64,000 nucleotides of DNA, from the NCBI GenBank assembly GCA_963722585.1, contig CAVRNU010000007.1:1-64000 (forward strand), given 5' to 3'. The translations under genes and the position numbers were made by a program. The notes below the pieces were generated by a model. It made no database searches. It saw only the letters and a list, made by a program, of their open reading frames with translations, and was not told the DNA's origin. This DNA is from KBS-96 sp963722585 (lineage in GTDB: Bacteria; Acidobacteriota; Terriglobia; Bryobacterales; Bryobacteraceae). This document shows positions 8,117 through 17,016 of the stretch, one piece after another. Positions within the stretch are counted from its first letter, which is position 1. Each line of letters begins with the position of its first letter.

Positions 8117-9112
8117 TCAGGCGTTGACGAGCTCCATCATCCCAGGGGAGTAGCGGTCGCCAGCTACGGCGCCCCTGGGAGCCACCTCGTCGAGCAGCTT
8201 CAGGTCCTGCCTCGTCAGCACGACGTCCACCGCACGGATGTTTTCCTCTAGGCGTGCGCGGCTGCTAGTGCCGGGAATGGGAATGATGTCCTCGCGTTGG
8301 GCGAGTACCCAGGCGAGAGCGAGCTGCGCGGGAGCAACTCCTTTTTCGCGAGCCATCTCCGCGATGCGATCCGCAATGGCGAGATTACATTGGAACTGTT
8401 CTCCCTGGAAGCGAGGATTGGTTCTACGCCAGTCGTTCGGCGCGAGATCGTCGATGCTGCGAAACCGGGAGCCGAGAAAGCCGCGGCCCAGCGGACTGTA
8501 CGCAACGAGCGAGATTCCAAGCTCACCCAAAGTGGATAGCAAGTCGCCCTCGGGATCGCGTGTAAACAGGGAGTATTCGGTTTGTACAGCACTGATCGGA
8601 TGTACTTTATGCCCGCGGCGGACAGTAGCGGCAGACGCCTCAGATACTCCGATGTGTCGCACTTTGCCAGCCCGAACGAGATCGGCCATCGCGCCGATGG
8701 TCTCTTCGATTGGGACTTGAGGATCCACGCGGTGCAGGTAGTACAAATCGATCACGTCGACTCCGAGGCGCTGCACTGAGAGATCGCAACAGCGGCGGGC
8801 ATTTTCCGGGGTACCGTCCACACTCCGTTCTGGAGCAGAAGCAGGACCGGGCACAATTCCAAATTTAGTTGCGACAACAACGCGATCACGCCGACCGCGG
8901 AGAGCCTTGCCGACCTTTATCTCGGAGTCACCATAAATGTTCGCCGTATCGAGGAAATTGACACCCAGGTCGAGAGCACGATGGATAAGCGCGATGGCAT
9001 CGGCTTCGCTTTGCGCACTGCTGGTGTACACATCGTCGATGCCAATGCTCATACAACCAAATCCAATTGCGGAGACTTCGGGGCCACCTCGGCCGAGTAA
9101 GCGGTTTTTCAT
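8117..9112 (-). CDS. Aldo/keto reductase
   Basis: A 331-aa NADPH-dependent oxidoreductase with a TIM barrel. The catalytic tetrad is visible: Asp55 and Tyr60 in LDTANIY, Lys83 in ATKFG and His127 in YYLHRVD. The closing region IPIPGTSSRARLEENI binds the cofactor phosphate in this family. It resembles the AKR group that includes yeast-type and plant-type broad-specificity reductases. It stands alone: the tetR remnant converges on it, and the 440 bp upstream hold no gene. Confidence 0.92.
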   Translation of the reverse strand: MKNRLLGRGGPEVSAIGFGCMSIGIDDVYTSSAQSEADAIALIHRALDLGVNFLDTANIYGDSEIKVGKALRGRRDRVVVATKFGIVPGPASAPERSVDGTPENARRCCDLSVQRLGVDVIDLYYLHRVDPQVPIEETIGAMADLVRAGKVRHIGVSEASAATVRRGHKVHPISAVQTEYSLFTRDPEGDLLSTLGELGISLVAYSPLGRGFLGSRFRSIDDLAPNDWRRTNPRFQGEQFQCNLAIADRIAEMAREKGVAPAQLALAWVLAQREDIIPIPGTSSRARLEENIRAVDVVLTRQDLKLLDEVAPRGAVAGDRYSPGMMELVNA

Positions 9113-9555
9113 CTTCGATCTGATTGGATAGATGCGACGGGCATGGGTTGGATCTCGCAGTTATTGAGCACAGCCGCGGGTGGGCGATGAGGTGCACACC
9201 CTGGCGTTTCGCGGTGTCCCAAGCGAACTCCAGACTGCATTTTTCGAAGGCGAACGGTAAACCCGTTACCTGAAAACGCCCGATTTGCGTTGCCGTCGCC
9301 GATTATCTTTGAGTAGATCCTCAATGACGGGTAAGCTCGACAGTGGCCCATCTGCCCATCTCAATCTACGAGTAGCAGACTACCCTGGACGTGATCCGGA
9401 CAAATGCTTGGTCGCATCGTCAGTTTCCGATAACGTGCCGGTTCGCAACATATCGGGTTTGCGATCTATCGCGAAAGCGCAGCAGTTTCGGAGTCAATTC
9501 CCAAATCACTCAAGTTATGTGTAACAGCGCGAACGAGCTTTGCCAATGACGGACT
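9113..9555. other. Intergenic region, no gene seen
   Basis: About 440 bp between the reductase start and the haloperoxidase stop. The open frames here are short, arginine-rich and lack recognisable motifs or credible ribosome binding sites. No RNA gene or strong terminator was found by eye. Confidence 0.5.
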
Positions 9556-10863
9556 TTAGTGGTCCCAATCGCATCGCCGCTCATCACGCCAATCACACCC
9601 ATCAATTCGTCGGAGAGAGTGTTCGACGACATATTCCCCGACGGCATTACCGAGCGCCTGCCCGGCATTGCAATCTGTCCGAAAATGAATCCCGCCGAAC
9701 ACGCGAGCGTTTACTATCTCTTCGAGGGCTGCGGAAAAGCTGGGAAAACTGCGCATCTGTCCGGGCAGCGCGTCATTTGTGATAGTGATTGCCGTGTCCT
9801 CTCCAAAGTAGTGTGAAAGCACTCGGGCCGCTGCGCTGCTGGCGCAGGAATGAGCCGATGGGTAGCCCGGGAACGGCGGAGTGACCAGAAGCGGCGTCCA
9901 TGTTGGATCAGCCAGCGTATCGGGATTTCCATCTGTGCCCGCCAACTGAATGGCTGTGATCGGCCGCCAGGATACATACGTGTATTTCGCATCCCAACAG
10001 CCAATAATGGCGTCGGACATCGCCAGATTCACCTGCGCGAGCAGGTGTGCAGTTTGCAACAGGCTGAAATGATGCTTTTCTGCAAGGGTAGTGGCAACGG
10101 GATCCCAGAAGTCGGGCGGATTGCCCGGATTCCAGAAAAGAGCAGCATCGGTTTCATCGGGTGTACGGCTAGTGCTGGAGTTGCTTCCCATGACTTTGAT
10201 TTCATTGAAATCCGCTGTGTATTGGGCGCTATCTAAAGCCGGAGGCCCCGAAGGCCGAAACTGCGACGGCGACTGAATGACCCATGGAGTCACGTGTGCG
10301 AGTTGCGGAGCGAGACCCGGCAGTAACGCCGGCGGCGTCGGGCGCCATTCTCCGGGAGCGGTTCCGCCGGTGAATGATGGCACTGTCTGGGCGAACCCAT
10401 CGTTGCTGCGCCAAGCCCAGATCGCATCGGCAACCGTCTGGCCCCACTCAATCCCCTCTTGGATCGATTCGGAGCGCTCGGCGCCCCAACCGCGAGAGAT
10501 GCCCATCAGCGATGCCGACCGCTGTTGATCCAGTGTGTCCGATTGTGCCGAATACAGGCGAATCAAAATAGCGTAGGCCGCTTGTACTGCGGCGGCACGT
10601 TTCGACGCGTTTCGAGGACCTGTGCTCGAGACATGAATAGGAGTGTACCGCGGGTCGATGCCGTTCACGGCATCGAAAACCGCAGCCTGCACAATGGCGG
10701 TGCTCCGCGTTGAAACAGGCGCTGGCGTTGCAGGCGGCGTGAGCGTCGCCTCGAGCATGATGTGATTCCAGTCAGTTACTTCATCGGCTAGCCCGATTCC
10801 GCAGCTAACGAGCAGGAGAACGGATAAACCGATCGTGTTGACGCACTTTTCGAGTGTTGACAT
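9556..10863 (-). CDS. Vanadium-dependent haloperoxidase-like secreted PAP2 protein
   Basis: A 435-aa protein with an N-terminal signal peptide (hydrophobic core about residues 10-24, ending near GLADE). The C-terminal half carries the PAP2/vanadate-binding set: KYTYVSWRPI, then PFPGYPSAHS (PSGH type), then NARVFGGIHFRTD supplying the last Arg/His. These residues bind vanadate in haloperoxidases and phosphate in acid phosphatases, so either activity is possible, and export suggests an extracytoplasmic role. The stretch FWNPGNPPDFWDP is typical of bacterial haloperoxidase-like proteins. It lies 71 bp downstream of the secreted TPR gene on the same strand. Confidence 0.85.
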   Translation of the reverse strand: MSTLEKCVNTIGLSVLLLVSCGIGLADEVTDWNHIMLEATLTPPATPAPVSTRSTAIVQAAVFDAVNGIDPRYTPIHVSSTGPRNASKRAAAVQAAYAILIRLYSAQSDTLDQQRSASLMGISRGWGAERSESIQEGIEWGQTVADAIWAWRSNDGFAQTVPSFTGGTAPGEWRPTPPALLPGLAPQLAHVTPWVIQSPSQFRPSGPPALDSAQYTADFNEIKVMGSNSSTSRTPDETDAALFWNPGNPPDFWDPVATTLAEKHHFSLLQTAHLLAQVNLAMSDAIIGCWDAKYTYVSWRPITAIQLAGTDGNPDTLADPTWTPLLVTPPFPGYPSAHSCASSAAARVLSHYFGEDTAITITNDALPGQMRSFPSFSAALEEIVNARVFGGIHFRTDCNAGQALGNAVGEYVVEHSLRRIDGCDWRDERRCDWDH

Positions 10864-10934
10864 GTGTGATAGTCCTTTCTTGTGATTGTTTTGCTGATGT
10901 AGGGTGTTAGGTGTTGCGTGTTTACGCGTGCCGT

Positions 10935-12575
10935 TCAGTTTCGGCGTGCTTCGAGGAAAGCTTGGGCGTTCTGAAGTTCGAGTCTTTGCGTATCAGCGTG
11001 TCCGCATAACTGAAGTAACTGCGAATAGCGTGCTTTTGCCTTCTTTCGATCGCGACAAAGCTCGGCCGCACGCCCGACTCCATAAATCGCACTGAATCGA
11101 TTCGGCGAACTCCGCAGCACTTCTTCGAACTCGGGAAGCGCGCGTGCCGGCTGGTCCAGTTCCATCAGCAACTCGCCCAGAAGCTCACGCGCCGGTAACA
11201 CTGGACCCGGAGTTACGGGATGTTTTTCCATTGTGTCTTCGAGATCGGCTGCGGCTCGCATCGAGCGCAGTGCAGGTTCCTCATTTCCTTCTGCATGCTT
11301 GAGCCACGCCACGGCAGCAAGCCGCTGAACTTCTACTTGCGCAGCCCAGTCGTAACCCTCTTGATGCTGTCGAACCGTCTGCTCAATCTCCGCCAGCTCT
11401 GCGATTTCGGCCCGGGCTTGAGCTATGTTTCCATCGTGCGCCGAGCCAAGCGCACGTGCGAAATGCGTGATGGTCTCTGCGTAACGAAAGTGCGTCCGGG
11501 GGAACCATGCCGGCCGCACCTGAAGGGCAGCGGCTGCCGACCAGCGCCGCCGCTCGAGCGTGTAGCGCGCGGGAATGGCAGCGAAGGCATAAGCAGCTTG
11601 GAAGACCTGCTGATCGACTCTTGACACGGATGCAGCATCGTCAACGATGCGCTTCGCTTTCTCGTCTTGACAGGTCTGGAGGTAGGCGTAGGCGAGATAG
11701 TCCATCGCGTGGAGTTGATCCTGCGAGGTAGCGGCCGGAAGAGTTTTTGCCATTTGGCTCTTCGCAGCGGCAACCGAGGCGAGATTCGATTGAATCGACT
11801 CGTCCCACAGACCCAATCGTGTGAAGATATGCGACGGCATGTGGAGCGCATGCGGCAATGCCGGGGCGATTTTCGCGTAGGTCCGTGCAGCGGGCAGCGC
11901 GAGAATCGCAAGCCGTGGTGAATCATAGCTGTGGATCAGGTAATGGGCGATGCCGGGATGGTCCGGCTGCTCCGGCAGGATGCGGTTCAAGATCGCCGCC
12001 GCTTGTTTTTGATTCGTATAGGTTTTGTCGGTCGCAGGCGCAGTTGCAATCAAGGCGAGCGCGTAAAAAATGGCGGCTTCGTGGTCTTCCGGATATCGCG
12101 CAGAAAGCCGCTGCATAGCGTTACGCCAGGAGAGCACGCGCTGCCGATGGGGTAGCTTATCCGAATCCTTATAGAACTCTTCGATTGCGGCAATGTAGTC
12201 GCGTTCACGCTGCGTTTTGGCTCCAATCGAATTGGCTTTTTCGATCGCAGCAACCCCTTTCCTCAGATCGGACGACGTGGGCGGAAACCATAAGGGGTGA
12301 TAGAGGCTCATAGCGATGCCCCAGTAAGCCATCGCGCAAGCCGGATCGACACGGATTACGCTGGAAAATGTCTTTTCCGCTTCGTCGTACCAGAACGAGT
12401 GGACAAGGGCGACACCGTATTCGAAGGCCTTTTGTGCCTCGGGAGCACAGGAGACGGGAAAATGTATGTGCCCGGCGTCGTGCTGATGATTCTCGGAATT
12501 GGCAGCGCTCGGTATGGCGACGGCCATTAGGCCGCATAGAAACAAACCGCGAGGCTGGAAAAGATACTTTGGCAT
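10935..12575 (-). CDS. Secreted tetratricopeptide-repeat protein
   Basis: Starting at ATG 12575 gives MPKYLFQPRGLFLCGLMAVA, a convincing signal peptide; an upstream in-frame start at 12647 would bury it behind 24 basic residues. The mature part is a chain of helical TPR-like units, for example AFEYGVALVHSFWYDEAEKT near the N-terminus and ARALPEFEEVLRSSPNRFSA near the end. The motif LPHALHMPSHIFTRLGLWDE marks a conserved family of exported TPR proteins of unknown function. Total 546 aa. It probably acts as a protein-interaction scaffold in the periplasm and may be co-transcribed with the haloperoxidase. Confidence 0.8.
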   Translation of the reverse strand: MPKYLFQPRGLFLCGLMAVAIPSAANSENHQHDAGHIHFPVSCAPEAQKAFEYGVALVHSFWYDEAEKTFSSVIRVDPACAMAYWGIAMSLYHPLWFPPTSSDLRKGVAAIEKANSIGAKTQRERDYIAAIEEFYKDSDKLPHRQRVLSWRNAMQRLSARYPEDHEAAIFYALALIATAPATDKTYTNQKQAAAILNRILPEQPDHPGIAHYLIHSYDSPRLAILALPAARTYAKIAPALPHALHMPSHIFTRLGLWDESIQSNLASVAAAKSQMAKTLPAATSQDQLHAMDYLAYAYLQTCQDEKAKRIVDDAASVSRVDQQVFQAAYAFAAIPARYTLERRRWSAAAALQVRPAWFPRTHFRYAETITHFARALGSAHDGNIAQARAEIAELAEIEQTVRQHQEGYDWAAQVEVQRLAAVAWLKHAEGNEEPALRSMRAAADLEDTMEKHPVTPGPVLPARELLGELLMELDQPARALPEFEEVLRSSPNRFSAIYGVGRAAELCRDRKKAKARYSQLLQLCGHADTQRLELQNAQAFLEARRN

Positions 12576-12724
12576 CTTATGCGTGAGAACAGCTTCGCGG
12601 GTTTGGGTTAATACAGCAATACAACGCGAGCGAAAGGTAGGGGACATCGCATCTCATTGACTGATCTGGAGTTCCGGCGAGTGGTGAAAGATCACTGCCG
12701 GGTGTAGAATCGTATCTCCAATAA

Positions 12725-14652
12725 ATGTCGAGCGTAGTTGCCAGACGGGAATCGACTGCCTCCGGCCGAATTTTCCGATTTGGAGCATTCGAGTTCCATG
12801 TCCCAGCGCGCGAGCTGCGGAAGCACGGCCTTCGGATTAAGCTCGCCGGCCAGCCGATCAGCGTGCTTGTCATGCTCCTGGAACGCCCCGGCGAGGTAGT
12901 CACCCGAGAGGACCTTCAAGCGCGGCTCTGGCCGGCGGGCACCTACGTGGACTTCGAGCATAGTGTCAACGCCGCCGTTAAGAGACTTCGGCAGGCTTTA
13001 GGCGACTCGGCAGATTCGCCGCGCTTTATTGAGACGCTCGCTCGTAATGGATATCGCTTCATCGCTCCGCTGAGCGAGCGCATTGATGATTTAGCGGAAC
13101 CTGCTGGCCAGAAGCAGGCTGAAGAGTCCGCTGCCCCGGTGAAAAAGGCGGCAAAGTGGTTGCGATTCCTTGCGTTTCCACGCATAATGGCCGGCGTTTT
13201 GCTCCCCATGGTAATTGCCGGCTTCATCATCGGGTTGCACGAAAGGCGGCCGACTCACACGGGTTCGGGTCCAATCCGGTCTTTAGCCGTTCTCCCTTTG
13301 GCCAACCTTTCCGGAGATCCCGAACAGGAGTATTTCGTGGAGGGGATGGCCGACTCCCTTCGACAGAGCCTTGAGGGCATCAGCGCTCTGCAAGTCATTT
13401 CTCGGACTTCATCCATGTACTACCGGGGAAGCAATAAGGCCCTTCCAGAGATTGCGCGTCGGTTGAATGCGGATGCAGTTGTCGATGGCTCGGTCTTGCG
13501 CACGGGTAACCGGGTGCGTATCAGCGTCGAACTTATCCAAACCGCTAGCGAACACAAATGTGGGGCGGCAGTTATGACCGCGATCTGAAGGATATCTTTG
13601 CGCTGCAGGCTGAAGTGGCCCAGAAAATAGCTGATGAAATCCGGGCAACTTTGAGCCCTCCTGATCGCGCGCGGCTGGCCCGTCGGCGCACTCAAGACCC
13701 GGATGCCTACTTCGCCTATTCCAAGGGAAGGTTTTTCTGGAACAAGAGGACCGAAGTGGACCTGAAGAGAGCCATCGGTTATTTTCAGCAGGCGATTGAA
13801 AAAGACCCGAATTACGCGCTGGCCTATGACGGCCTTGCGGATTGCTGGTTGCCGCTGGGATGGTACGCATACATGGCCCCATCAGAGACTTTTCCGCATG
13901 CGAAAGTCGCGGTGATGAAGGCGCTGGCCCTGGATGACTCGCTCGCAGAGACACATACGTCGCTGGCGTTCGTAACGCTCTACTACGATCGCGACTGGGC
14001 CAACGCTGAGCGTGAATTCCGGCGCGCTATCGAGTTGAATCCAAACTACGCAAATGGGCACCACTGGTACGCCGAATTCCTGTCGCTGGTAGGCCGCCAT
14101 GCAGAAGCTATCGCAGAATCGGAACGCGCCCGGGAGCTCGATCCGCTGTCGAATATCATCAACACGTGGGTGGGCTCACGGTACTTCTTTGCGCGCCAGT
14201 ACGACAAGGCGATCGAGCAGTACAGAAATGCCGTAGAAATGGATCCAGGCTTCGTTCCGGTGCATCTGGTGCTCGGACACGCGCTCGAGCAGAAGCACAT
14301 GTACCAAGAGGCCATCGCGGAACTCGAAAAAGCAGTGAGTCTATCCGGCGGCAGCCCGGTTTATATGGCATCCTTAGCGCACGCCTACGGAGTTGCCGGC
14401 AGGCAAAGCCAAGCGAAGAAGCTATTCGACGATCTCAGGAACTTGTCCAAACAGAGATATGTGTCCTCTTATGACCTTGCACTCGCATCACTGGGGATTG
14501 GCGAAACAGATCAGGCATTCACGTTGCTCACGCGAGCGGTCGAGGAGCGCTCGCCGCGGGCTGCCTTCCTGGGAGTAGACCCCCGGTTTGATGGTCTCCG
14601 CAGTGATGCTCGATTCAAGGAGCTGATGATTCGAATCGGGCGGCCATCTTAG
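12725..14652 (+). pseudogene. Winged-helix/TolB-like/TPR transcriptional regulator, frameshifted
   Basis: The first frame (12725-13588) encodes an OmpR/CadC-type winged helix (residues about 15-105, with FEHSVNAAVKRLRQALGDSA), one transmembrane helix (about 155-175) and the start of a TolB/FlgO-like domain (SLAVLPLANLSGDPEQEYFV). The second frame (from 13558) continues with WGGSYDRDLKDIFALQAEVA and then TPR repeats to 14652. Joining needs one added base at about 13558, between HK and WGGSYD, giving about 642 aa, the usual architecture of these regulators. No canonical -1 slippery heptamer is present at the junction, so decay or a sequence error is more likely than programmed shifting. Confidence 0.85.
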
Positions 14653-14993
14653 CTCGCAAGAGCGTGCACTTTCCGGATTTGCGCCAGGATAACGGGCCAT
14701 CCGGAAGTAATTCACGGCCTCCGAATATTAAGTAGCGATATATTGTCATCGGCCATGTAGCTGTAGCTAAGCTAATCCTGTTTAGCCAACCGGACGGCTT
14801 CTCAAAGATCTCCGGGAAGCGCGTTAGGTTCTAGAGAATCTCCTATCCTAAAAGCCCTCACCCGCAAAATCCTCATCCGCACGCATCCAGTTCAGAAATC
14901 TTCACCCAGCTAATCTATACAACCTGCACAACTTACCTCCTACCGGCCCTCAACATCCTTCCTGCCGCGTGCTATATCTGCTGGCGAACTCAT
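14653..14993. other. Intergenic region with G-poor top strand
   Basis: No gene is visible. From about 14,850 to 14,970 the plus strand is strikingly poor in G and rich in C and A, a skew that continues into the following gene. No hairpin terminator or promoter stands out. Confidence 0.45.
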
Positions 14994-15479
14994 ATGTCCG
15001 CAATCGAAACATCTCCGGTCGCCGAACCGTCTGCCTCCGGCCCTACCTCCGAAGAAGGTAAGGCCATCTCCTCCCGCAATGCTGTCAAGCACAATCTCTG
15101 CTCGACCAAACTCACCGGTTCGGATCTCGAAGAATTTAACGCCATACGTGCCAAGCTCGACGAAGAATGGGAACCCACGACCGAAACCGAGCGCATTCTG
15201 CTCCAACAGATGGCCCTCAGCCAGTGGCGCATGGATCGCGCACTCTCGCTCGAAATCGCCGTCTTCGATGAGGAGTCTCTCGACCCCGCCGCTCTGGCTC
15301 TCACTCTCCGCTACCGCACTGCCGCCGAGCGGGCCTTCTACAAAGCCCTTGCCGAGCTCCAGCGTCTCCGCACTTCCATACGAGAGGATGCCCGCCGCCA
15401 GCAGGACGACGAAGAAGCCGCCGTCCAGCGCGAAATCGAGCGCCTCATCATGGCCCCCATCGCCCAGTACGCCTCGTAG
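14994..15479 (+). CDS. Conserved hypothetical protein, 'SRNAVKH' type
   Basis: A 161-aa soluble, charged protein. The N-terminus has EGKAISSRNAVKHNLCSTKL followed by a helical segment with EEWEPTTETERILLQQMALS and QWRMDRA, ending in an acidic-basic coiled coil (RRQQDDEEAAVQREIERL). I have seen this layout in acidobacterial and planctomycete hypothetical proteins, often in many paralogues per genome; no function is known to me. It stands alone between two gene-free stretches. Codon choice is strongly C-ending, matching the strand skew of the flanks. Confidence 0.65.
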   Translation: MSAIETSPVAEPSASGPTSEEGKAISSRNAVKHNLCSTKLTGSDLEEFNAIRAKLDEEWEPTTETERILLQQMALSQWRMDRALSLEIAVFDEESLDPAALALTLRYRTAAERAFYKALAELQRLRTSIREDARRQQDDEEAAVQREIERLIMAPIAQYAS

Positions 15480-15765
15480 TGGCCGGGCCTGCCCGGCCTG
15501 CGCCTGCTCAGCCTGGCAACGGACTTCCCGCCGCCCACCAGTTCGTTTCGCCGAATCACCCTCCGGCTTCGCAGCCGCCCAGTGTTGAGCGCTAATCAAG
15601 GGGCAGCCCGCATCTGTGGCGGGGCAAGCCGGAGTAACATCAGCCCTATCCGCTTCGTCTTTCTTCATGTCAGTGATTAAGTGGGATAGTGGTGCGGTTT
15701 CCCGGCACGTTGCGCCGCTCAGTCTCGTTTCGCCTTAGTATTAACCCCCTAATTTGGAGCACCGG

Positions 15766-17016
15766 ATGAAAAATCCTGGCGTCTTAGAAGACACGCCAGC
15801 TACGCAGACACAACGCTTTGAGCCTCTCCCGCCCCCGGGCGAGCCGCGGCGGAACTTATGGTGGCTATGGCTGCTTCTGCTGGGCGCGCTACTGTACGGA
15901 GGCTATCGCTTCTACCAGGCGCAAGTTCAAAAGTCGGCGGCCCTCACAGCAGCTCAGCAGGCGAAAGCGTTTTCGCACCTCGCGTCCGTGGTGGTCGTCG
16001 ACTCCCATCGCGGCGACATGCCAATGGACCTGCGGGGCCTCGGCTCGGTCACAGCCTTTCAAACAGTCACAGTAAAAACGCGCATAGACGGACAACTGAC
16101 CCGTGTCGATTTCACCGAAGGTCAGTTCGTGCACAAAGGCGATCTTCTCGCCGAGATCGATCCGCGGACCTACCAGGTTCAGCTTTTACAGGCGCAAGCG
16201 CAGCTTACGCGCGACGAGGCGCAGTTGAAAGATGCGGTGGTGAACCTGGACCGCAACCAGGCCCTGTATGCCGCTCAGGTGATTGCTAAGCAGCAGCTCG
16301 ACACGCAGGCGGCGTTAGTCGGCCAGTACAACGGCGGGATTGAAGCAGATAGGGCGCAGATCGCCGCCGCCAAGCTACAGCTTACCTACTGCCGCATCGA
16401 GGCTCCGATCAGCGGCCGAATCGGCCTGCGGCAAGTTGATCCGGGAAACATGGTGCACGCCGCCGATGCAAATGGCATTGCGGTCATTACCCAGCTTCAG
16501 CCCATCTCCGTACTGTTCAGCATTCCGGAGGATTATCTCCCGGAAGTTTTGAAGCGGCTGCGGTTGAATCCTCATCTTCCGGTGATTGCCTACGATCGCG
16601 ACGGCAACCGAAAACTCGCCACGGGAACGCTCGTTACTGTCGATAACCAGATCGATCCCACTACGGGAACCTCGAAATTAAAGGCTGAATTCGCTAATGC
16701 CGACTATGCTCTGTTCCCCAACCAATTCGTGAACGTCGAATTGCGGCTGGACACGAAGCGCGGCGTAGTGATTGTGCCGGCGGCCGCTATTCAACGCGGT
16801 CCCGGGGGCACTTTCGTCTACGTTGTCAAGGACGAACGCGCGATCGTCCGCCCTGTCACAGTAGGACCGGTAATGGGTAATGAAATCGGCGTCGAAAAGG
16901 GACTTTCAAGCGGCGAGCAGGTTGTCGTTGACGGCGCCGACAAGCTGACCGACGGGATGAAAGTTGACGTTCGTACCTTGAATACCAACGGCGCGGGGCA
17001 AGGTTCTCACGCATGA
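15766..17016 (+). CDS. RND efflux periplasmic adaptor (MdtA-like)
   Basis: A 416-aa membrane fusion protein that links an inner-membrane RND pump to an outer-membrane channel. A single N-terminal membrane anchor (WWLWLLLLGALLYGGYRFY, about residues 28-46) precedes the biotinyl-lipoyl half-motifs, an alpha-hairpin (about 115-170), and the beta-barrel typical of HlyD/AcrA proteins (ITQLQPISVLFSIPEDYLPE). ATG 15766 is favoured over the in-frame TTG at 15754. The stop overlaps the next gene in ATGA (17013-17016). No outer-membrane channel gene lies in the window, so one encoded elsewhere must be used. Confidence 0.9.
   Translation: MKNPGVLEDTPATQTQRFEPLPPPGEPRRNLWWLWLLLLGALLYGGYRFYQAQVQKSAALTAAQQAKAFSHLASVVVVDSHRGDMPMDLRGLGSVTAFQTVTVKTRIDGQLTRVDFTEGQFVHKGDLLAEIDPRTYQVQLLQAQAQLTRDEAQLKDAVVNLDRNQALYAAQVIAKQQLDTQAALVGQYNGGIEADRAQIAAAKLQLTYCRIEAPISGRIGLRQVDPGNMVHAADANGIAVITQLQPISVLFSIPEDYLPEVLKRLRLNPHLPVIAYDRDGNRKLATGTLVTVDNQIDPTTGTSKLKAEFANADYALFPNQFVNVELRLDTKRGVVIVPAAAIQRGPGGTFVYVVKDERAIVRPVTVGPVMGNEIGVEKGLSSGEQVVVDGADKLTDGMKVDVRTLNTNGAGQGSHA

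Noticed and set aside
12575..12647. Upstream start for the secreted TPR protein
   Set aside because: It would place 24 basic residues before a clear signal peptide; ATG 12575 gives a proper leader.
13540..13580. Programmed -1 frameshifting in the winged-helix/TPR gene
   Set aside because: The junction GAA CAC AAA TGT has no X-XXY-YYZ heptamer and no obvious downstream stem.
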